Source of the DNA: an uncultured Bacteroidales bacterium | Lineage (GTDB): Bacteria; Bacteroidota; Bacteroidia; Bacteroidales; WCHB1-69 | DNA length: 64,000 nt | Assembly: GCA_900315245.1 (NCBI GenBank) | Contig: OMYJ01000011.1 | Location: 25,927 to 89,926 of the forward strand | Reading direction: 5' to 3' | Shown: in pieces, positions 24,612-33,132 of the stretch | Layout of the letters: every line of letters begins with the position of its first letter | Position numbering within the stretch: the stretch's first letter is position 1 | The notes under the pieces: model-generated | Seen by the model: only the letters and a program-made list of their open reading frames with translations | Database searches by the model: none | What the model was told of the DNA's origin: nothing | Position numbers and translations under genes: made by a program

Positions 24612-26101
24612 AAATTGTCGAATTGTTCGGCACCCATCTTTCGACGGGTGGTGTAGAGTTCATACATCGTCGCGAAATTCTCAGCCAAGGTCTTGCCTAC
24701 ATAGTTCGCGCCGGCAGGGGTGAAATGCACGTAGTCGGGACCGGCCCAGCCTTTCTTCACCCAGGCAATCATAGCGTTTCGGCCGCCCATCACCTCATAC
24801 AAGTCCCAGTAAGCCACGTGGTTGCGCAGACACATATTGCGTAGGCTGTCCACCATCGCGGGCAAGAATTTGTAAGTCTGCAGCGAACCACCGTAGGAGT
24901 GGCTCATGTCAGACGGCCCAATGAAAAGCAGGGTGGCATTTGGACAGACACTCTTGATGCGACGTATCTGCTTCTGCATCAGAGCGCAATAGTCGTTGAT
25001 AGACTTGGTGCTATAGGTTGAAGGCATCTGATTGCCACCGAATTGCAAGATAATCAGCCCTACGTTCGAATTTTGGTAACATTTGCGCAGAATGGAGTCA
25101 GTGACGAGGGTGAACTGGTTGCCGGAGGAGCTGCGCAACGGGATGTTATCGACGCTCACGCCCGGACCGTTATCAATCATGATGCCGTAAATATCAGCCG
25201 TGCCTTGCATGTTGATGCGTAGAGAAGCAGTGGTCGAGTCCGTCTGCCAGCGCATAGCGTGGATACCCGCGCCTTCGCTCGTGCAGGTGGAGTCGAAGCC
25301 GTGTTTGCGGTCGGTGAGGGTGGCGCGGAACTTGCCGTCGTGATCGTTGTAGAGCATCGTGACGCGGGAGAACCGTTTCACGCGGCTGTCGGTGCGCTTG
25401 TTGGAGGTGGCATTCGCGGTGAAGGTGCCGCTGCCAGTAAGACGGTAGCATTTCAACATCAGTCCGTAGTTGCCACGCGCCCGCGCTCCGTCGCCGTAGG
25501 TCGAATAGAGGGTGAACGCGCCGCTGGCCGACTGGCTCACCGCGTAGGACGCAACGGTCTGGATGGCAGGCACCAAGCCTGGGCCGCCGCCGCCGAATTT
25601 CGACTGCATCCAGGTGCGGAGGTTGCCGGAAATGCGGTCCATCTCGATTTGCGAGTCGCCATAGTGGAGCACGCGCACAACCTCATCCTTGGATCTTGCC
25701 GAAGCCGCTTTCGCAAAGAATTTGTCGAAATAGGTGACATCGCCATCGGGAAGGTAAAAATGTCCTTCCGAAGCAAGAGTGGTCTTGAAATGTTCAAGCG
25801 TATCGAGTTGCTCCTCAACACGTTTCTGCTTGATAGAGTCTTCCTTGGCAATTTCCGCGATAATAGCCTCGCGCTTCTTACGGTTGAAGAGTGTGGGTTT
25901 AGGGATGCGTTTGTCACGAGAAAGACTGTCACCGGGCAAATCAGGCAGGTCTGCATCAGGGTCCGCCAGCACTTTTTCGATGGAAGGGAAGTTAACAGTG
26001 TGTTTGGCAAGCGTAATGCCCTCTTCGGGATAGAAGAAGCTGATAATCCCTAAACAAGTGATTATCAAAATGATGAATAACGCTATCTGCCAAGGTTTCA
26101 T
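24590..26101 (-). CDS. SGNH/GDSL hydrolase family protein, membrane-anchored
   Basis: A 503-residue protein with an N-terminal membrane anchor (MKPWQIALFIILIITCLGII) and a charged linker. The SGNH domain starts at VLHYGDSQIEMDRI (Ser150 in a standard GDS), has VGLIILQFGGNQMP as block III and PDYVHFTPAGANYV as block V. About 100 residues between blocks I and III form an insert with beta strands. It is the first gene of the O-acylation unit, reading from the promoter at 26130-26137. Together with the second SGNH protein and MBOAT it resembles systems that acetylate exported polysaccharide; the substrate is not shown by the sequence. Confidence 0.88.
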   Translation of the reverse strand: MKPWQIALFIILIITCLGIISFFYPEEGITLAKHTVNFPSIEKVLADPDADLPDLPGDSLSRDKRIPKPTLFNRKKREAIIAEIAKEDSIKQKRVEEQLDTLEHFKTTLASEGHFYLPDGDVTYFDKFFAKAASARSKDEVVRVLHYGDSQIEMDRISGNLRTWMQSKFGGGGPGLVPAIQTVASYAVSQSASGAFTLYSTYGDGARARGNYGLMLKCYRLTGSGTFTANATSNKRTDSRVKRFSRVTMLYNDHDGKFRATLTDRKHGFDSTCTSEGAGIHAMRWQTDSTTASLRINMQGTADIYGIMIDNGPGVSVDNIPLRSSSGNQFTLVTDSILRKCYQNSNVGLIILQFGGNQMPSTYSTKSINDYCALMQKQIRRIKSVCPNATLLFIGPSDMSHSYGGSLQTYKFLPAMVDSLRNMCLRNHVAYWDLYEVMGGRNAMIAWVKKGWAGPDYVHFTPAGANYVGKTLAENFATMYELYTTRRKMGAEQFDNLWEAAEN

Positions 26102-26129
26102 TCCTTTTCTACCCTATTTTTTGAGGGCG

Positions 26130-26137
26130 CAAAGGTA
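26130..26137 (-). promoter_or_regulatory. Promoter -7 box for the O-acylation unit
   Basis: The minus strand reads TACCTTTG followed by CG, about 29 bases upstream of the first SGNH gene. Confidence 0.65.
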
Positions 26138-26254
26138 CAAAAAAAGTTCATAATTAGTACATTAGCGGAACTTTCTGTCAGAACATAGACGTGAGACGTT
26201 GGACGTGAGACGTTTGGACTTGTGGCAGAGACGTTGCGGAAGCTCTAAAAAATG

Positions 26255-26262
26255 TATTTTTG
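26255..26262 (+). promoter_or_regulatory. Promoter -7 box
   Basis: TATTTTTG followed by CG, 27 bases before the lipoprotein start at 26290. Confidence 0.6.
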
Positions 26263-26289
26263 CGCTTTGATTATTCAATTTACCAAATA

Positions 26290-26820
26290 ATGAAAAAATT
26301 TATAACTATTTGTATAACAGTGTTATCTGTTGTTATTATAACTGCCTGTAAGAGCGGAAATAACGTAGATGGCACGGCTAAAGTTGAAGGAAGCTATACC
26401 TACGAGCACGCCTTCAACTATAACCTCAACGGCGCCCACCTCGACGTACACGAGACCGGCACGATGGACTTTTACCCTGGCGGCACAGCCCTCGACTCGG
26501 CGCGGCAAGTCTATACCGCCACCCTTCAGGATGGCACGACAGTGACGTATGTATTCAACTACGTCAGTCCCAGCAAATGGCGTTTGGAAGGGGAGGATTT
26601 CTACTTCGCCGGCATCAAGGAAAGTTTCCGGATGGAGTTGGTTGAAAGCGATAAAGAGAAAGAGGACGAACTGGCGCAGGAGATCATCAAGGTCGTCAGC
26701 GGCAGCATCGACTATGAGTACAAATTCCATCTTGACACGCTGACGGAGAAGAAGCTGCAATGGAGTTTCACCTACCGCGACGGCCACAGCGACACGTGGG
26801 AGTTCTATCGAGTCAAGTAG
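26290..26820 (+). CDS. Lipoprotein of unknown function
   Basis: A 176-residue lipoprotein. MKKFITICITVLSVVIITAC gives lipobox ITAC with Cys20. The mature part opens GSYTYEHAFNYNLNGAHLDV and holds repeated strand patterns (GTMDFYPGG, YVFNYVSPSKWRLEG, LQWSFTYRDGHSDTWEFYRV), which suggests a small beta-barrel domain. No family is recognised. I used the ATG at 26290 because the -7 box at 26255 would start transcription just before it and an upstream in-frame ATG falls within that box. The gene appears to be transcribed alone. Confidence 0.8.
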   Translation: MKKFITICITVLSVVIITACKSGNNVDGTAKVEGSYTYEHAFNYNLNGAHLDVHETGTMDFYPGGTALDSARQVYTATLQDGTTVTYVFNYVSPSKWRLEGEDFYFAGIKESFRMELVESDKEKEDELAQEIIKVVSGSIDYEYKFHLDTLTEKKLQWSFTYRDGHSDTWEFYRVK

Positions 26821-26824
26821 TGAC

Positions 26825-26882
26825 TTTTTCCGCTAAATGAAAATCTTTCCCTGTATTTTTGCTACTTTTGCCGCCGGAAAAT
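26825..26882 (+). promoter_or_regulatory. Promoter cassette shared with 37641-37697
   Basis: TTTTTCCGCTAAATGAAAA, a variable stretch, then TACTTTTG (26863-26870) and CCGCCGGAAAA. Nearly the same block lies in front of the acyltransferase gene at 37708. The ends TTTTCCG and CGGAAAA are inverted repeats. Confidence 0.6.
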
Positions 26883-26899
26883 TCTAAACAAAAACAAAT

Positions 26900-27604
26900 A
26901 TGAAAAACATTGTCATTCTGCTGTCTTTGAGCATCTTATTCTTCGGCTGCACGAAAGATTGGGGGACTCCTGTCACCAAAAACTATCCCATCAACGGGGC
27001 TTACACAAAACTTGACGTGAGCAATGCCTTCGAGGTGACGGTCAGCGACCAAGTGACCGATGTGGTCGTCACCGTGGGCGATCTGGCGCACGAAAGAGTG
27101 GTGGTGAAAGTGGTGAACGGTGAATTGCAAATCGGATTCAAACCGAACACAATGTATAACGGAAAAGCCGCTGCCGTCATCCCTGCCACTGCCAACCTGT
27201 ACGGCCTTGATCTCAGTGGGGCCTCTTCATTCACAGGAGATCTTAGAGGGAACAATGTGAACATAGAACTTTCCGGTGCGTCAACCTATCGGGGCACTAT
27301 TGAAGCTACCGAACTGAACATTGACCTATCGGGGGCTTCGGATGCCATTATAAACGGTGTTTGCCAGACCAAGATGGAGATAGACCTGAGCGGGGCCAGC
27401 ACTTTGAAAGCGGCTGACCTTCCAGCTATGTCGATTTTTGGGGATATGAGTGGCGCCAGCGATGCCGATGTCACGGTCTGCTCTGCTCTGAATGTCGAAC
27501 TCAGCGGGGCCAGCACGCTCACGTACGGGACCTCCTCTGAAGAGTGTCATCCCAATGTCAACTGCCCTGCTTCTGGCGGCTCGGTTGTCAAACCGCGTAA
27601 TTAA
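26900..27604 (+). CDS. DUF2807 head-GIN domain lipoprotein
   Basis: A 234-residue protein with lipoprotein signal MKNIVILLSLSILFFGC (Cys17). The rest is a DUF2807 domain, the putative auto-transporter adhesin head GIN domain: it starts GAYTKLDVSNAFEVTVSD and then carries repeated turns ending in LSGAS (about six copies, e.g. DLSGASSFTGDL, ELSGASTYRG, DLSGASDAI), the mark of a right-handed beta-helix. These proteins are common, function unknown, and are thought to sit at the cell surface. It is preceded by the promoter cassette at 26825-26882. Confidence 0.9.
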   Translation: MKNIVILLSLSILFFGCTKDWGTPVTKNYPINGAYTKLDVSNAFEVTVSDQVTDVVVTVGDLAHERVVVKVVNGELQIGFKPNTMYNGKAAAVIPATANLYGLDLSGASSFTGDLRGNNVNIELSGASTYRGTIEATELNIDLSGASDAIINGVCQTKMEIDLSGASTLKAADLPAMSIFGDMSGASDADVTVCSALNVELSGASTLTYGTSSEECHPNVNCPASGGSVVKPRN

Positions 27605-27631
27605 CGGCACTGCCCTATTGTTGATTGCCCT

Positions 27632-28372
27632 ATGGACTTCCATATTTACGGTACACAAAACAAACCAACCCTCCTCCTGCTCCCCGGCTTGGGCGTGTCG
27701 CATGAGATTTTCCTTCCGTTAATAGAATTGCTGAAGGAGGACTTCCGCATCATCACGGTGGATGTTGACGGATTCCTGCTCGGCAAGCCCTCCCGTTTCA
27801 CCTCCGTCGATGACCAGGCGGCGCAGGCCATCCGCTATGTGCAAGTGAACCTTAGCGGACGGTTAGATGTCGCCTACGGTCTCTCGTTGGGCGGGAAAAT
27901 CCTCTCGCGGATGCTGGAGCGCGACGAAATTGTGATCGACCACGCTATTATGGACGCCGCGCCGCTGTTGCCGCTACCCAAGTGGACGGTGGGACCGCTT
28001 CGCTACTACCAAGCTCTCAACGTGTGGACCTGCTATCATTGGACCGGTTTCTGGCGGTGGCTGTTCCACTCGCACTACTTCGATGTGCTGCTGGATGAGG
28101 TGAAGAAAGTTTTTCCGTCGGACAAAACTCGCGCTGTTTTAGAAGGCTATAAATCGGTATATACCAACAAGTTGGAATCCATTCACGGAGCCGACATACA
28201 CTACTGGTACGGCACCAAGGAGGCCTTCGTCGCCAAACCGCAGGCCAAGCATTTGCTCACGCTCTGCCCGGAAGCGCGCGTGGAGGTCTTCCCGAAGATG
28301 AACCACGGACAACTATTGGTGGACCACCCGGAGGAGGTGGCGAAGAGAGTAGAGATAATAGTTAATAGTTAA
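27632..28372 (+). CDS. Alpha/beta hydrolase
   Basis: A 246-residue cytoplasmic alpha/beta hydrolase. The oxyanion region LLLLPGLGVSHEIFLPLIEL leads to the nucleophile elbow VAYGLSLGGKIL (Ser near residue 90), and the catalytic His lies in PKMNHGQLLVDHPEE near the end. A lid of about 60 residues rich in Trp and Tyr lies between. The substrate cannot be told. It starts 27 bases after the DUF2807 gene, so it may share its transcript, and ends eight bases before repeat R1. Confidence 0.85.
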   Translation: MDFHIYGTQNKPTLLLLPGLGVSHEIFLPLIELLKEDFRIITVDVDGFLLGKPSRFTSVDDQAAQAIRYVQVNLSGRLDVAYGLSLGGKILSRMLERDEIVIDHAIMDAAPLLPLPKWTVGPLRYYQALNVWTCYHWTGFWRWLFHSHYFDVLLDEVKKVFPSDKTRAVLEGYKSVYTNKLESIHGADIHYWYGTKEAFVAKPQAKHLLTLCPEARVEVFPKMNHGQLLVDHPEEVAKRVEIIVNS

Positions 28373-28379
28373 GAGTTTT

Positions 28380-28416
28380 CCTTGAGCAGCCCCGATAGGG
28401 GCAACAGCTCGGTAGA
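28380..28416 (+). repeat. R1 dispersed repeat, copy 2
   Basis: CCTTGAGCAGCCCCGATAGG followed by GGCAACAGCTCGGTAGA. It ends 23 bases before the ATG of the methyltransferase gene. Confidence 0.75.
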
Positions 28417-28439
28417 GATAACAATTAAAACGTTATAAG

Positions 28440-28940
28440 ATGAACAAATTCAAAGAAATCTTCGGGTACGCACTCGGCTTCGTGCTGTTTGTGGTGCTGA
28501 TCCCCGTAATCATGTGGCTCTGTTCTGGTCGGCCCGCCACAGATGTCAATACCGCACAAGTCATCATCACGTTAATTCTCGCTCTAGTAGGCTTGGCATT
28601 GAGCATCTGGGCCATCGTCTATATGCGTCGCGTGGGCGACGGCAACCCGATGGACGCCTTCGGTCATGAGGTCGCCCCGCGCACCAAACACCTGATGACC
28701 GACGGCCCCTACCGTCTCAGCCGCAACCCGATGCTGACCGGCATATTCGTCTATCTGATAGGCTGTTGCCTCTGGTTGTGGACTTGGCAGTCAGTGGTGG
28801 TGTTCTTAGTGTTCGTGGCCATTATGCTCGTGCAAGTGCGTACGGAAGAAGAACGTCTCCGCCGCGACTTCGGCGAAGAATACGAAAAGTATTGCAACCA
28901 GACAGGACGCTTTTTTCCAAAAATCCGAAAAAATAGTTGA
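28440..28940 (+). CDS. Isoprenylcysteine carboxyl methyltransferase family membrane protein
   Basis: A 166-residue membrane protein with about four membrane helices. The conserved C-terminal block is visible: LMTDGPYRLSRNPMLTGIF at about 81-99 (Arg-Asn-Pro of the SAM-binding region) and TEEERLRRDFGEEYEKYCNQ near 140-159. Bacterial members methylate membrane-associated or small lipophilic substrates; the real substrate is unknown. It overlaps the EamA gene (TGATG). Confidence 0.85.
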   Translation: MNKFKEIFGYALGFVLFVVLIPVIMWLCSGRPATDVNTAQVIITLILALVGLALSIWAIVYMRRVGDGNPMDAFGHEVAPRTKHLMTDGPYRLSRNPMLTGIFVYLIGCCLWLWTWQSVVVFLVFVAIMLVQVRTEEERLRRDFGEEYEKYCNQTGRFFPKIRKNS

Positions 28941-29920
28941 TGTTTATAGGAGAATTGATTTCGTTGTTCGTTGCCCTTTCGTGGACCGCCACCGCCCTCT
29001 TCGCCGAGGTGGGTTCGAAGCGTATGGGCTCGTTGCCGTTCAATACGATCCGGATGACGATGTCGCTGTGCTTCCTCGTCCTCACCCTATGGTTGGTGAT
29101 GGGCGTCCCCTACCCGCGCTACGCTGACGGCGGCACATGGAGCTGGCTGTTGCTCTCGGGCTTGGTCGGCTACGTCATCGGCGACTACTGCCTGATGCAG
29201 GGTTATATCCACATCGGGTCGCGCTTCGGGCAGCTCTTCATGACCCTTTCGGCGCCCACGGCGGCACTCACGGGACGAATACTTCTTGGCGAGCAGATGC
29301 GCCCGGTCGCAATCCTTGGAATGGTCGTCACCCTGAGCGGTATCGCCCTGTCGATTCTCTCGAAAAACGATGATTCGGAACATCACGGATTGCGTTTCAA
29401 GTTGCCCGCCAAGGGCATCTTCTACGCGGCGATGGCTGGCATCTGTCAAGGTTTCGGGTTGGTGCTCAGCAAGATGGGACTACAACACTACGATGCGGCA
29501 CTCACAGCACTCAATATTTCCCAAGACGCGGTCTTTGAGGGGGCGTTGCTGCCGTTGCCGGTCAGCATCTGCGTGCCCTTCGCCGCCACCACTATCCGCG
29601 CCTACATCGGGTTGGCGGGCTTCTTCCTGTCGTTGATGCTGTTCAGCAAGGACGGATTAGCGAAGCTGCACAGCGCCGTCCGCGACCGCAAGGCGATGTG
29701 GTGCGTGTTCGCCTCCACCATCTTCGGCCCATTCATCGGGGTCAGCGCATCTCTGTTGGCCACGATGTACACCTCCGCGGGCATCGCGCAGACCATCTTC
29801 GCCCTCACGCCCATCCTCATCATCGCCCCGGCGGCCATTCTGTTCCACCAAAAGGTGACCGTCCGCGAGGTCATCGGTGCCGTCATCAGCGTGGCGGGGG
29901 TGTGTCTGTTTTTCGTTTAG
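28940..29920 (+). CDS. EamA/DMT family transporter
   Basis: A 326-residue protein with ten predicted membrane helices in two EamA repeats. The first repeat starts MFIGELISLFVALSWTATAL and the first signature block is FMTLSAPTAALTGRILLGEQ; the second repeat ends ALTPILIIAPAAILFHQKVT. DMT proteins export amino acids, nucleobases or other metabolites. I used ATG 28940, which overlaps the preceding stop, rather than the TTG before it. Repeat R2 follows the stop directly. Confidence 0.9.
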   Translation: MFIGELISLFVALSWTATALFAEVGSKRMGSLPFNTIRMTMSLCFLVLTLWLVMGVPYPRYADGGTWSWLLLSGLVGYVIGDYCLMQGYIHIGSRFGQLFMTLSAPTAALTGRILLGEQMRPVAILGMVVTLSGIALSILSKNDDSEHHGLRFKLPAKGIFYAAMAGICQGFGLVLSKMGLQHYDAALTALNISQDAVFEGALLPLPVSICVPFAATTIRAYIGLAGFFLSLMLFSKDGLAKLHSAVRDRKAMWCVFASTIFGPFIGVSASLLATMYTSAGIAQTIFALTPILIIAPAAILFHQKVTVREVIGAVISVAGVCLFFV

Positions 29921-29925
29921 TCATC

Positions 29926-29986
29926 AGCAGAACTCGCTGACTTGCGAAGAAAAGAAGTCTGCGAAAATCTGCGCAGTCTGCGGGAT
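29926..29986 (+). repeat. R2 dispersed repeat, copy 1
   Basis: CAGCAGAACTCGCTGACTTG, then GCGAAGAAAAGAAGTCTG, ending GCGCAGTCTGCGGGA. Other copies: 30889, 33856, 34614, 37571 (inverted), partial 35542. Confidence 0.75.
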
Positions 29987-30003
29987 AGTATCCGAGAAAA
30001 TAG

Positions 30004-30011
30004 TACTTTTG
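30004..30011 (+). promoter_or_regulatory. Promoter -7 box for the flavodoxin gene
   Basis: TACTTTTG followed by CA, 27 bases before the ATG at 30038 and 17 bases after the end of the R2 copy. Confidence 0.6.
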
Positions 30012-30037
30012 CATCTCAAATTTCAAAGTGCAATAGA

Positions 30038-30880
30038 ATGAAAAGTCCCAAACTGATACTGCTCCTCGCAGTTGTGACGCTGACCGCCGTCTCCTGCGGT
30101 TCCAAGAAAGAAACCCCGAAAGAGGAAGCCCCAAAAATGCTGGTCCTTTACTACTCCCAGACCGGCAACACCAAGGCCGTGGCGGTGGAAATCGCCAACA
30201 AGCTCGGTGCCGACATCGAGGAAATCACGATGGTGAATCCCTACGATCCTGATTTCCAGGCGACCATCGACCGTTGCAAGAAAGATCAAGAGCAGGGCAT
30301 CCTCCCTGAGATTCTGCCCGTCAAAGCGGACATCGCCAACTATGATGTCATCTTCCTCGGCTTCCCCGTTTGGTTCGGGACGTACGCGCCGCCGGTGACC
30401 ACTTTCCTCAACAGCGCCGACTTCAACGGTAAGAAGATCGTGCCGTTCTGCACCTTCGGCAGCGGCGGACTGGAGTCCAGCGTAAAGGACTTGGCGGCGG
30501 CTGAGCCCGGTGCGGAGATCCTTCCCGGCTACGGAGTCCGCGCCGCCCGTTTGGAGGCGATGCCCCAAGAGGTTGACAACTTCCTGAAAGCCAACGGATT
30601 CCTTGAGGGCGAATACACCCCGTTGGCGGACTTTCCCGTGCAGCACGAGGCAAGCGCTGAAGAGGCCGCCATCTTCGACGCGGCTGTCGATGGTTACCCG
30701 ATGATCCACGCCAAGGCCAAGACGGTAGCCTCCCGCGAGCTCCCCGACGGCACCGAATACCTCTTCACCGCCGTCAACCTTCCCCGCGAGGACAAGCCGG
30801 ACATGCCCACCGACGAGATTCAGGTCTATGTGACGGTGGAGAAAGACAAAGCACCGGTGTTCACGAAGGTGATACGGTAG
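30038..30880 (+). CDS. Flavodoxin family lipoprotein
   Basis: A 280-residue lipoprotein with signal MKSPKLILLLAVVTLTAVSC (Cys20) followed by a Lys/Glu linker. The flavodoxin domain opens LVLYYSQTGNTKAVAVEIAN, the FMN phosphate loop, and continues with IFLGFPVWFGTYAPPVTTFL and FCTFGSGGLESS, the other FMN-contacting loops. About 90 extra C-terminal residues after the flavodoxin fold are unassigned. As a lipoprotein it would act in the periplasm, unlike classical flavodoxins. An upstream in-frame start is excluded because it would lie inside repeat R2. Confidence 0.88.
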   Translation: MKSPKLILLLAVVTLTAVSCGSKKETPKEEAPKMLVLYYSQTGNTKAVAVEIANKLGADIEEITMVNPYDPDFQATIDRCKKDQEQGILPEILPVKADIANYDVIFLGFPVWFGTYAPPVTTFLNSADFNGKKIVPFCTFGSGGLESSVKDLAAAEPGAEILPGYGVRAARLEAMPQEVDNFLKANGFLEGEYTPLADFPVQHEASAEEAAIFDAAVDGYPMIHAKAKTVASRELPDGTEYLFTAVNLPREDKPDMPTDEIQVYVTVEKDKAPVFTKVIR

Positions 30881-30888
30881 TTTGCTTT

Positions 30889-30949
30889 CCCGCGGAACTC
30901 GCTGATTTTCGCAGAAAAAAATCTGCGTCAGTCTGCGAAGTTTGCGGGG
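30889..30949 (+). repeat. R2 dispersed repeat, copy 2
   Basis: CCCGCGGAACTCGCTGATTT, then TCGCAGAAAAAAATCTGCG, ending TCTGCGAAGTTTGCGGGG. It lies nine bases after the flavodoxin stop. Confidence 0.75.
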
Positions 30950-30975
30950 AAAAAATACGACAAACTGCAACCTTT

Positions 30976-30991
30976 TGACACTTTTGTGTCA
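30976..30991. promoter_or_regulatory. Short perfect inverted repeat upstream of 31022
   Basis: TGACAC-TTTT-GTGTCA, a 6-bp stem with a TTTT loop, 30 bases before the start of the next gene. It could be an operator or a leader hairpin. Confidence 0.4.
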
Positions 30992-31021
30992 TTATTGTAA
31001 AGTTGTTTAAATGAACTCAAT

Positions 31022-33043
31022 ATGAAAAACATCTCCTTTGTGCTGGTTATCCTCTCGTTGCTGTTCTCGGGTATGGCGCAGGAGCACGAAAACCGTGACT
31101 ATCGTGCTGAACTTGATTTGCTGGGCGGTTTTCCCCTCTTCGCGCTCGCACCTGACGGAACCTGCTGGCTGACATCGGGGCGGGGCAAAGTCTATTACAC
31201 CGATGACATCCACTCCGACTGGCATTGCGCCTCACCGCTCTTTCTCGTTAACGATAACACTTGGATAACCGTACATCAGTTCTCTTTTATAGACACAAAC
31301 ACCGCCATGGCCGTCACATACGACGAATGGGGGAAAAGGAGTCATTGCTATCGCACTGAAGACCGTGGCAAAAGTTGGTTACAGCAAACCGTAAGCGGGG
31401 ATGTTGTTCTCCAACAAGTTTGCACAGATGGCCAAGGTCATATTTGGTTGACTGGATCCGGCAAAGAAGCTGTTCTCTATTATTCCGAAGACCATGGCGT
31501 AACCTTCACGCCACTGGAACGGCCGGTTATTTCAACAGATTGGGTAAATGTCACGGCATTTGACATGCGCGACGGGCAGTACGGCTTAGCTGGAGTCAAC
31601 ATCAAGCACGACACCTTTCCGCTCATGCTGACGGAAGACAATTGGCGCACTTCAAAGCGGATTCCCTCTCCGTTAGGAGAAGGTAAAGAAATCAACAAGG
31701 TGCTGATATGGAATGATTTATGGGTGATTCGGCAAGGAAGAGAGGTCTATTACTCCTCTTCTCAAGATCTTCAGTGGCAGCGTTTTCCAGTCAAAGTCAC
31801 GGATTTTTATCCTGACAGGGAACGCGGACATCTGATTGCCATCACCGACAATCTTGACTTGCTTGATTTCAGCTCCCCCACGGATTACCGGCCGTTCACC
31901 CGCGAACCGCTGCCCGCAAAGCCTGCAGAGGCCGCTGTCTATCACGGAAAATTGTATGTATGGACGGTCGGTGGCTTCCTCTGCAAGGCAGACGAGGATG
32001 GGGTGGTTTTCGCTTTCCGTGGCTATACTTCGGATGAGGGCATCGAAAAACCCTATATGGTGAGGGACGGCGGCCAGCAGCTTTGGGGCGTTGACTTCCG
32101 CAACACGCTCTGCTTCGCCGACAAATCGGATGGCAGATGGTATCGCAAGCAGTATCTCCCAATGGATGTCGAAACATTCAAACTATTAAGTGACAGTGTG
32201 GCGCTGTTTTGGGACGGGCAGCGGCATTACACGTACTCCCTTGCCGACGATCAGCTGCGTCCTTACACCCTTTCCGCGCCTTTGGAGGGTTTTCTGAAAG
32301 CACCGATAATCGAGGTCGTTCTCTGCGGCGGGCTTACCAAATATCGTAGAGACACGGTCCGTTATCTTGTCACATCTGACGGCGATCTGCAGGCGAGCCA
32401 TGCCACGTTGGTCTTGGACCAGTATGATCCGTGCTTTCCGAAAGCCAACGCCAAATACAAACGGAAAAGCATAAAGTTCCCGCATACCGCCAGTCGTCAC
32501 GAATTGGACAGCATTCTTCGCGACATCAACCGCGACTACACCCGCATTCCCAATATCACCGAATTTCAAATCACCGAAAAAGACCGCCGGAAATACTACA
32601 AACTATTGGACGAATTGGACAAAAAGGACATGATGTATGTGTACCCCAGAAGAAGAACTAATGCTTTTGATTATGATTATGCGGAGAATTTCTACCAATC
32701 AGTGCCAGATCGGATCGACACGCTGAGTGCCAACACAGTACGGAAAATCCTGTACAAAGATGAAAATTGGAGGACGACTGGCGGAGTCTATTGGTTCGAG
32801 GTTCAGGTCATCAACAGCCGTCATGACACGCTCAGTTTTATCCATTTCAATTTGCGTAACGAATATGCCTGGTTCATCCCGTGGTTGACGGAATACAACG
32901 GCATACCGTTCCGGTGTTACAGCATGGCACTTTCACGCTGGGTGTCGGAGTGCCTTCCAGAGAAGTTTCACGTCAAGGGGAGTTTCGACAACGCCCGTTT
33001 CCTGCTGCAGATAGCGGACTATCTCTGGAAGCGGGAGGAATAG
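31022..33043 (+). CDS. Large secreted protein, beta-propeller-like, unknown function
   Basis: A 673-residue protein with signal peptide MKNISFVLVILSLLFSGMAQ. The first 330 residues hold repeats of the BNR/Ycf48 type, such as YRTEDRGKSWLQQTVSG, YYSEDHGVTFTPLERPV and LTEDNWRTSKRIPSP, which predict a beta-propeller. The second half is different, with long helices (HELDSILRDINRDYTRIPNI) and no recognised domain. No T9SS sorting domain or lipobox is seen, so it is probably periplasmic. It lies alone between two repeat-rich gaps. Confidence 0.7.
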   Translation: MKNISFVLVILSLLFSGMAQEHENRDYRAELDLLGGFPLFALAPDGTCWLTSGRGKVYYTDDIHSDWHCASPLFLVNDNTWITVHQFSFIDTNTAMAVTYDEWGKRSHCYRTEDRGKSWLQQTVSGDVVLQQVCTDGQGHIWLTGSGKEAVLYYSEDHGVTFTPLERPVISTDWVNVTAFDMRDGQYGLAGVNIKHDTFPLMLTEDNWRTSKRIPSPLGEGKEINKVLIWNDLWVIRQGREVYYSSSQDLQWQRFPVKVTDFYPDRERGHLIAITDNLDLLDFSSPTDYRPFTREPLPAKPAEAAVYHGKLYVWTVGGFLCKADEDGVVFAFRGYTSDEGIEKPYMVRDGGQQLWGVDFRNTLCFADKSDGRWYRKQYLPMDVETFKLLSDSVALFWDGQRHYTYSLADDQLRPYTLSAPLEGFLKAPIIEVVLCGGLTKYRRDTVRYLVTSDGDLQASHATLVLDQYDPCFPKANAKYKRKSIKFPHTASRHELDSILRDINRDYTRIPNITEFQITEKDRRKYYKLLDELDKKDMMYVYPRRRTNAFDYDYAENFYQSVPDRIDTLSANTVRKILYKDENWRTTGGVYWFEVQVINSRHDTLSFIHFNLRNEYAWFIPWLTEYNGIPFRCYSMALSRWVSECLPEKFHVKGSFDNARFLLQIADYLWKREE

Positions 33044-33132
33044 GGTTTACGGTAGTTTCCAAAATCTTCGGGAAAACCAATAAAAGTGTATTTTCGCGGC
33101 CTCTTATCAAACAAATTTCTAAACGTTAAAAA

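Noticed and set aside
28937..28939. TTG as start of the EamA gene (similar TTG or GTG starts at 8520, 51487, 57076, 61585 and 62103)
   Set aside because: An ATG lies one to four codons downstream in each case, and it either overlaps the preceding stop or fits a signal peptide or motif better.
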